The translations under genes were made by a program, and so were the position numbers. From contig JAJYXA010000315.1 of assembly GCA_021791235.1 (NCBI GenBank), forward strand, positions 1 to 11,212: 11,212 nucleotides of DNA, in the 5' to 3' direction. Positions 6,760 through 11,212 of the stretch are shown piece by piece (within the stretch, counting starts at the first letter, position 1; each line of letters opens with the position of its first letter). The DNA is from Pseudomonadota bacterium (GTDB lineage: Bacteria > Pseudomonadota > Gammaproteobacteria > Burkholderiales > Thiobacillaceae). The notes under the pieces were generated by a model. It worked only from the letters and a program-made list of their open reading frames with translations. It was not told the DNA's origin and made no database searches.

Positions 6760-9329
6760 GATGACATCTCCGGTTCCAGGGTGAAATAGAATCGCGCCCC
6801 TTTTCCGACCTCGCTTTCGGCCCATATCCTGCCGCCGTGCTTGTGAATGATCCGTTGCACAGTGGCGAGCCCGATGCCCGTTCCAGGGAATTCGCTCGTA
6901 TCGTGCAGGCGCTGGAATACGCCAAACAGCTTGTCGGCATAAGCCATGTCGAACCCTGCACCGTTGTCGCTGACGACATAGGTCTGGCTGCCCTGACCGG
7001 GCGCGAGTTCCATCCCGATCCGGGCTTCGTCACGGCCTCCGGTGAACTTCCAGGCATTGCCGAGCAGGTTGTCGAGGGCGATGCGCAGCAAGCCCTTGTC
7101 GCCGTGCGCGAGAAGATCAGGGGCTATGATGAATTGCACGTTGCGGTCCGGCGCCTGCTTGCGCAGGTCATCGGCAAGCTCGCGGGCCAATGCGCTCAGA
7201 TCCACCTCCTCGCGCTTGAGTTCGGTACGAGTGACGCGTGACAGCTTGAGCAGATCGTCGATGAGCGTGGCCATGTGCTGGGCGGCCCGGCGTACCCGGC
7301 CAAGGCGATCGCGCCCCGTCTCGTCGAGCCGGTCGGCATAGTCGGTAAGCAGAATGCGGCTGAAACCGTCGATCGCCCTGAGTGGCGCCCGTAAATCGTG
7401 GGAGACCGAATAGCTGAACGCCTCGAGCTCCTGGTTGATGGCTTCCAGTTCGATCGACCGGCTTTTCAGCTGCCGCTCGATTTCCTTGCGCCGGGTGACA
7501 TCCTCGATGATGCCGTCGTAATAGATCCTGCCGTCGGCCTCGCGTTTCAGCTTGGCCGTGATGGCCCCGCAGAACGGGCGGCCCTTGAGGGTGTGCATTT
7601 CGATTTCCTCGTTGACGACCGAATCGAGCTGAATCGCGCTTTCGCTGAACAGCGGCTGGCCGGAGGCTGTCTGGAAGGTGGCAAGTGGATGCGCCAACAA
7701 CGCCTCGACGGAATCGGCCTCGAACATGCTGACCAGGGCTGGGTTCACTTCAAGGAACCGCCCTTTCGGCCCCGCCGTCTTGCGATATACCCCGACCGGC
7801 AGGTTGTTCATCAGTTCCCGATACCGCGCCTGTGCTTCCAGGCGTTGGCGCTCGGCCTGTTTGCGTGTGCTGATATCGCGAATAATGGCCGTCACGACCT
7901 TGCCCTGAGGCGTTTCCAGCGGACTCAGGCTGATCTCCAGCGGAAACTCGCTGCCGTCCTTGCGCCGGCCGAACAATTCCATGCCTTCGCCCATGGGGCG
8001 CTTGTAGGGGTCAGCTACGTAATTTGCACGGTGTGCCTCGTGGCGGCTGCGCAGGGATTCAGGAACCAGGGTCTCAATCGGATGTTGCAGCAGCTCGTCG
8101 CGTGCATAGCCGAAATATTTCTCGGTCTGCGCATTGACCAGCACGATGCGGCCCTCGCGGTCTACGATCACGATCGCATCGGGGGCCGACTCGAGCAGGG
8201 CGCGAAAACGTGCCTCGCTTGCCTTGACCGATTCTTCGGCCCACCTCCGACGCATGCTGTAGAAGGCGATCGCCCAGGCCGCGAGCGTGAAAATAAGCAC
8301 CAGGCTTGCAAAGACCATCCACAGGCGCCGGGACAGGCCGGCGCTCGCCGCGGCAAGCGCGGCCATGGGCTGGTGGGCGACCATGATCCAGCGCTCGCTA
8401 TTACGGGTTTCCGATGCGGCATGCGAGCCGGAAAGGGGGGTAACCGTGGCGTAGGTATACAAGCCTTGACCGGTCAGAAACTGGCCCTCGCGGGATGCTC
8501 CATTGATCATGGCCCAGGCTTGCGGATCGCGTTGGGCCAGACGTCTGTCTGCACGATCCGGAAACATGAATCCCCATTCGTCCTCGGCACGCGGCCCGAG
8601 CATCCAATAGCCATCCGCATTCAACAGCCAGATATGGGTGGCGGCCTGGTCCGTTTCGGCAATGTCCCGCAGATGACCGAGGAAGTTCTCGCCCAGATAA
8701 TTCAGGATGATGATGCCTCGCTTGTGGCCCTGCTGGTCGAAAACCGGGGTGCCGAAACGCATCGTGGGCTTCAGGGGCTGCTCGATCTTCCCTGCTTCGA
8801 TATTCAGGTCCAGCGGCGAAACGTAGATTTCACCACGCATCAGGGCCAGTGTTTCGCGCACATAGTAGCGGTCGGATTTGTCCTGCAACCCGGCTGCCGG
8901 AACGTTCTCGGGATGGCCATTGTTCCAATTGACGCGAACGATCTCGCGTCCGTTCATGTCCAGAAATCTAACTTGATCGTAAAGCGCCTTGCGTGAAGCG
9001 AAAGCAAGATAGCGGGCGGCGAGCGGCGCGTAAGCCGGTGGGGTTGTACCGGACCCTGCACTGAGGAGCGTGTATTGATCCGTCAGGTAGAGCAGGTCGG
9101 AGCGAACATTCGAGAATTCCGTCAAACTCGCCTGGATGGCAAGCTGGACGGCCTCTCGCTCGGCGGCTTTCTGAAGCGCCAGGGCGCTTTTTGCCTGCAC
9201 GAGATAAAACGCCCAGATGACTGCTGCGAGTAGCAGCATGATCGGCAGCCAGATGACCAGGAAGCGGTGGATGAGTGGAATCTCTGCCACTGATTTTTGG
9301 CCGTCAAAGTAGGCGCTAACGGTCTTCAT
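6756..9329 (-). CDS. Membrane histidine kinase: double-Cache sensor, PAS-PAS, HisKA-HATPase
   Basis: An 857-residue sensor kinase. Transmembrane segments at about 22-44 and 336-358 bracket a periplasmic region of about 290 residues. That region has the double-Cache look: [15 protein letters not shown] (120-134), DRYYVRETL (153-161), SPLDLNIE (171-178) and RFGTPVFD (191-198). Two PAS domains follow (about 370-490 and 500-615), then HisKA with H-box [12 protein letters not shown] (phospho-acceptor H644). The HATPase domain has N-box [11 protein letters not shown] (N758), G1 DNGAGF (788-793) and G2 GTGIGLA (816-822). The phytochrome-like H-box fits the Rcp1-type regulator encoded next. The ATG at 9329 is used. 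AAGGA at 9341-9345 is 11 bases upstream, longer than ideal, but no later methionine keeps the first membrane helix whole. It heads the four-gene - strand operon. The ligand of the Cache domain is unknown. Confidence 0.92.
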   Translation of the reverse strand: MKTVSAYFDGQKSVAEIPLIHRFLVIWLPIMLLLAAVIWAFYLVQAKSALALQKAAEREAVQLAIQASLTEFSNVRSDLLYLTDQYTLLSAGSGTTPPAYAPLAARYLAFASRKALYDQVRFLDMNGREIVRVNWNNGHPENVPAAGLQDKSDRYYVRETLALMRGEIYVSPLDLNIEAGKIEQPLKPTMRFGTPVFDQQGHKRGIIILNYLGENFLGHLRDIAETDQAATHIWLLNADGYWMLGPRAEDEWGFMFPDRADRRLAQRDPQAWAMINGASREGQFLTGQGLYTYATVTPLSGSHAASETRNSERWIMVAHQPMAALAAASAGLSRRLWMVFASLVLIFTLAAWAIAFYSMRRRWAEESVKASEARFRALLESAPDAIVIVDREGRIVLVNAQTEKYFGYARDELLQHPIETLVPESLRSRHEAHRANYVADPYKRPMGEGMELFGRRKDGSEFPLEISLSPLETPQGKVVTAIIRDISTRKQAERQRLEAQARYRELMNNLPVGVYRKTAGPKGRFLEVNPALVSMFEADSVEALLAHPLATFQTASGQPLFSESAIQLDSVVNEEIEMHTLKGRPFCGAITAKLKREADGRIYYDGIIEDVTRRKEIERQLKSRSIELEAINQELEAFSYSVSHDLRAPLRAIDGFSRILLTDYADRLDETGRDRLGRVRRAAQHMATLIDDLLKLSRVTRTELKREEVDLSALARELADDLRKQAPDRNVQFIIAPDLLAHGDKGLLRIALDNLLGNAWKFTGGRDEARIGMELAPGQGSQTYVVSDNGAGFDMAYADKLFGVFQRLHDTSEFPGTGIGLATVQRIIHKHGGRIWAESEVGKGARFYFTLEPEMSS

Positions 9330-9433
9330 TGGTGGTTCAGTCCTTCTTGTTGTCGAGGGAACTGCGCGGCGGACGCCAAGGCGCCCGTCCGTCTACCAAA
9401 ACCAAATTCGCCGCACTGAAACCGTGTCTTTAT

Positions 9434-9470
9434 ATTCCTCCGGGCACCCCTTTGGGGAGGAATTGTTTTT
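9434..9470 (+). terminator. Terminator-like hairpin facing the + strand
   Basis: ATTCCTCC (9434-9441) pairs perfectly with GGAGGAAT (9456-9463), with CCCC/GGGG as an alternative inner pairing. On the + strand the stem is followed by TGTTTTTA, as in a Rho-independent terminator. No + strand gene ends here. It would terminate an antisense or small transcript, or act only as a hairpin in the - strand leader. Confidence 0.4.
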
Positions 9471-9473
9471 ATT

Positions 9474-9527
9474 GGTGTGGATGCCAGGCAGGCCGCGCAG
9501 CATTGCCTGCTGTGCCAACAGCACACC
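9474..9527. other. Nested inverted repeats, possible structured RNA leader
   Basis: GGTGTG (9474-9479) pairs with CACACC (9522-9527) and encloses GCAGGC (9488-9493) paired with GCCTGC (9505-9510). Alternative pairings TGTGC/GCACA (9511-9515 / 9521-9525) and ATGC/GCAT (9481-9484 / 9500-9503) compete with these. On the - strand this would lie in the 5' leader of the sensor kinase, about 145 bases before its start codon. It matches no riboswitch class that I recognise. Confidence 0.4.
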
Positions 9528-9539
9528 CCTTCGCCGCGA

Positions 9540-9569
9540 AAGATAGCCTAGTTTGCATCCCGCAGTAAA
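9540..9569 (-). promoter_or_regulatory. Candidate sigma-70-type promoter for the kinase operon
   Basis: On the - strand TTTACT (9564-9569) and TATCTT (9540-9545) are separated by 18 bases. Each hexamer matches the consensus at four of six positions. Transcription from here would give a leader of about 200 bases that contains the nested repeats at 9474-9527. The match is weak and other placements are possible. Confidence 0.25.
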
Positions 9570-9574
9570 ACGGC

Positions 9575-9617
9575 AAAAAAAACAGTTGCATAAACCACAC
9601 AATCCTTACCCGCACTG
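9575..9617 (-). terminator. Candidate terminator downstream of the hydrolase gene
   Basis: On the - strand CAGTGC (9612-9617) can pair with GCAACTG (9583-9589), leaving one bulged A and a long loop. The stem is followed at once by eight T residues (9575-9582). The T-run and its placement 3' of the hydrolase gene fit a Rho-independent terminator. The long loop makes the hairpin weak. Confidence 0.38.
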
Positions 9618-9624
9618 TGGATAA
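9616..9624 (-). promoter_or_regulatory. Perfect DnaA-box 9-mer
   Basis: On the - strand the sequence is TTATCCACA, the consensus high-affinity DnaA box. A divergent partner on the + strand (TTATCCGTG at 9661-9669) differs at two positions, so the pair forms a head-to-head arrangement. There is no cluster of boxes and no obvious AT-rich unwinding element, so it does not look like an origin. A lone 9-mer can occur by chance. Confidence 0.3.
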
Positions 9625-9666
9625 GGGTCGCGCATCTGGGCGGCTGCACCTGATGCGGGTTTATCC
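9619..9666. repeat. Composite inverted repeat (GGATAA..CGCATC / GATGCG..TTATCC)
   Basis: Two 6-bp arms are nested: GGATAA (9619-9624) with TTATCC (9661-9666), and CGCATC (9631-9636) with GATGCG (9652-9657). They are separated by an asymmetric internal loop of six and three bases. The repeat lies just after the stop of the hydrolase gene and could protect the 3' end of its transcript or contribute to termination. Confidence 0.5.
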
Positions 9667-9685
9667 GTGAGAGCATTTCAGGGGC

Positions 9686-10318
9686 TCAGTGCGGGCGTGC
9701 TGTATGGGCAATCCCTTCAAGCGTCCTGGCAATGTCATCGAAAACCAATTTCGAATTCATGATGTAAGTATGACTTGATGGCACTTTGAGTGCTTCAGCC
9801 TCAAAACCGCTCGTGGCTTCGGAGACGCTGAGAATAAAATCGTTGGCTTCCATGCCGAAGGGCAGCCAGGCGCTACGCAGGCCGCCGACGCCGGCATAGA
9901 TCCTGGTTGGAACAGATGGCATCGGCAGTTGTGACATGAACGCATCCGCCGCAAGCAATTGGCCCATTTCGCCCGTCAGCAGTTTGTAGAGCCAGATTCG
10001 GGAAAAGAACTTGGCGGCCTTGCAGACAACCATCGGCGGCGCCAGGAAAAAGCAGGCTGATGGCGTTCGGTTTTCCAAATGCTCGAGAGCTGTCCTGATG
10101 ATGACCGTTCCGAGTGAATGGCCGACCAGCGCGTAATATCTGGTATCGACCCGACGGTCGATCAAGCTCACCAGGCGGGCGACCGCACTCTGCAAACCTT
10201 CGAAAGTCGGGTAATAGCCGAACAAAACCGGGTTGTGGCCAGCCTGTCTCAGGCGCCGGCGCAGCAGCATCATGGAAACGGGCGTTGTTCCCATTCCATG
10301 AATTAACACCAGATCCAT
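9686..10318 (-). CDS. Alpha/beta hydrolase, lipase/esterase-like
   Basis: A 210-residue alpha/beta hydrolase with no signal peptide. An oxyanion-type motif LIHGMG (5-10) opens the fold. The nucleophile elbow is GHSLG (66-70) with catalytic S68. D160 (in MEANDFILS) and H183 (in SSHTYIM) are the likely remaining triad members. It is short for the fold, with only a small cap around 95-135. The chosen start is the ATG at 10318, preceded by AAGGAGG four bases upstream. An in-frame GTG at 10333 lies upstream of that ribosome site and is less likely. It begins 59 bp after the broken FUSC-family gene on the same strand and may have been co-transcribed with it. The substrate cannot be predicted; esterase, lipase or thioesterase activity are all possible. 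Confidence 0.82.
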   Translation of the reverse strand: MDLVLIHGMGTTPVSMMLLRRRLRQAGHNPVLFGYYPTFEGLQSAVARLVSLIDRRVDTRYYALVGHSLGTVIIRTALEHLENRTPSACFFLAPPMVVCKAAKFFSRIWLYKLLTGEMGQLLAADAFMSQLPMPSVPTRIYAGVGGLRSAWLPFGMEANDFILSVSEATSGFEAEALKVPSSHTYIMNSKLVFDDIARTLEGIAHTARPH

Positions 10319-10377
10319 AGGGCCTCCTTGCACAGCATAAGGTTTGACTCGACGGGAGCGGCTGAACCGGATCCGGC

Positions 10378-11212
10378 CTACTCCTCCCCGCGCGAAGAGG
10401 CGTGCGCTTTCCGGATTTTTCTGGCCTCGAAATAGGCCAGTATTTCCGGGTGGTGAAGAATCACGCCGCCGACAAATCCGATGACACTGCCCAGGACAAT
10501 ATCGGACATGCGGGCCAGCACAAGCTGGTCGGGCGGAAGGGCGACCGTGGATGCCTCGGCCAGCAGCACGGTCAGGGGCGTGATGAAAATCACCGCGAGA
10601 CCGTAATTGCGCACGACGAGAACTCGACCAGGAAGTTGAGCACCATGATCACCCCTACCAGTTCCCATGGGCTGAACGGCAGCGAGAAAATGACCCAGGC
10701 CAGGCCCATGCCGATTGCGGTGCCGATGATGCGGTGGATTTTCCGGTGCCACACCGTGCGAAAGGTCGCGCCCTGCATGATCGCCGCGCAGGAAATCGGC
10801 ACCCAATAGGGATTGTCCAAACCCAGAAACTGGGCCAGCAGCAGTGAGCCGCCCACGAACAGGCCGATCACGATGGCCTCCGGAACGATGGCTTCAACGC
10901 GCCGTCCAGTCGGCGGGGACGCTGGACTGGGGGCCGCCTTGCGCGCAACCAGCAGGCTGTACAGGAATGCCAGCAAACAGGCCTGGATGCCGCCCAGCAC
11001 GAACAGTCCCACGTGCGCCGGTATCGATGCCGGATCGAAGGGCAGGGTACCCGCCACTGCCGCCACCAGGATGAAAAAGAAGCTCCCGGGCGGCGGCAAT
11101 GCATAAAAACGGGTGATGAGCGTCACCAGCGTGGTGGTCAGCCCCAGCACCGCGGCGGATACGTACGGATTGAAATTCGTGCTGACGTCGAGGGCGAAAC
11201 AGGCAGTGAGTC
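10378..11212 (-). pseudogene. FUSC-family membrane protein, 5' partial and frameshifted
   Basis: The C-terminal part of a fusaric-acid-resistance-like (FUSC) inner-membrane protein; the family is linked to efflux of aromatic and other small acids. The beginning lies beyond the right edge. One frame is open from the edge to a stop at 10590 and carries several hydrophobic segments and the family-like stretch NPYWVPISCAAIMQGATFR. It ends in LVEF followed by nine out-of-place residues. A second frame then continues with LVVRNYGLAVIFITPLTVLLAE to the TAG at 10378-10380. Adding one base between 10619 and 10620 joins the frames as VEF-(L/I/V)-VVRNYG, so a one-base deletion is the simplest explanation. 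It is either a real recent inactivation or a sequencing error. If real, the product would lose the last membrane segments and the basic cytoplasmic tail (KIRKAHASSRGEE). The hydrolase gene follows downstream. Confidence 0.78.

Larger units (their letters stand above)
9330..9685. other. 356-bp gene-free region with several inverted repeats
   Basis: I see no supported gene between the kinase operon and the hydrolase gene, both on the - strand. The stretch holds, from low to high coordinate: a short stem near the kinase start (GGACG 9371-9375 / CGTCC 9386-9390); a hairpin with a T-rich flank (9434-9470); a nested GC-rich foldback (9474-9527); a candidate - strand promoter (9540-9569); an A8 run on + (9575-9582); and a composite inverted repeat with a DnaA box (9616-9666). 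It probably serves as the leader of the kinase operon and the 3' end of the hydrolase transcript. Confidence 0.6.

Noticed and set aside
7398..8996. 532-codon + strand open frame opposite the sensor kinase
   Set aside because: It is an antisense shadow. The - strand frame encodes Cache, PAS, HisKA and HATPase motifs, and the + frame shows no family resemblance.
9500..9520. Possible sigma-54 promoter on the - strand (TGGCAC followed by GCAATGC)
   Set aside because: The GC doublet is not at the required spacing from the GG doublet, and the TTGC element is missing.
9326..9526. 66-codon - strand frame ending in an ATGA overlap with the kinase start, with several cysteines near its beginning
   Set aside because: It starts with GTG without a well-spaced ribosome site, overlaps the inverted repeats, and its composition is not protein-like. 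A short coupled leader peptide cannot be fully excluded.
9600..9690. Replication or plasmid origin suggested by the DnaA box
   Set aside because: There is a single perfect 9-mer, with no box cluster, iterons, AT-rich unwinding element or replication genes nearby.
10367..10376. Palindrome CCGGATCCGG between the FUSC and hydrolase genes as an operator
   Set aside because: A ten-base GC-rich palindrome has little support alone. There is no second copy in the window and no adjacent regulator.

Overview
The window looks like chromosomal DNA from a GC-rich proteobacterium, most likely a betaproteobacterium (Rhodocyclales or Thiobacillus-like). This rests on the MlaF homologue, the 2-oxoacid dehydrogenase E2 tail, the FUSC-family protein and the many multi-domain cyclic-di-GMP and two-component proteins. 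The assignment comes from family resemblance, not a search. There are no tRNA or rRNA genes, CRISPR arrays, transposases or phage genes.

Left part, + strand (1-3349). The window opens with the last 32 codons of a dihydrolipoamide acyltransferase (E2, probably odhB/sucB). One base later comes an orphan mlaF-like ABC ATPase whose switch histidine is replaced by tyrosine. A 132-bp gap with no convincing promoter or terminator follows. Then come two translationally coupled genes: a response regulator carrying a long TPR array, and a 217-residue sensorless histidine kinase-like protein. They read as a private signalling pair.

Middle part, - strand (9329 down to 3376). Four genes run in one direction, in transcription order: a membrane-bound double-Cache/PAS/PAS histidine kinase; a short Rcp1-type response regulator that overlaps it by GTGA; a REC-PAS-PAS-GGDEF-EAL protein with intact cyclase, I-site and phosphodiesterase motifs; and a small cysteine-containing protein of unknown function. 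The first three form a complete path from a periplasmic signal to cyclic-di-GMP. The two signalling operons converge at a GC-rich hairpin at 3355-3372.

Right part, - strand (9330-11212). A 356-bp gene-free stretch holds several inverted repeats, a probable terminator for the upstream gene, a perfect 9-mer DnaA box and a candidate promoter for the kinase operon. Upstream of it lie a small alpha/beta hydrolase (GHSLG nucleophile) and the 3' part of a FUSC-family membrane protein that is broken by an apparent one-base deletion near 10620. It runs off the right edge.

Most unusual points: the His-to-Tyr switch-loop change in the orphan MlaF; the sensorless kinase coupled to a REC-TPR regulator; a start codon in the loop of a perfect hairpin; the structured leader of the kinase operon; and the frameshift in the FUSC gene.
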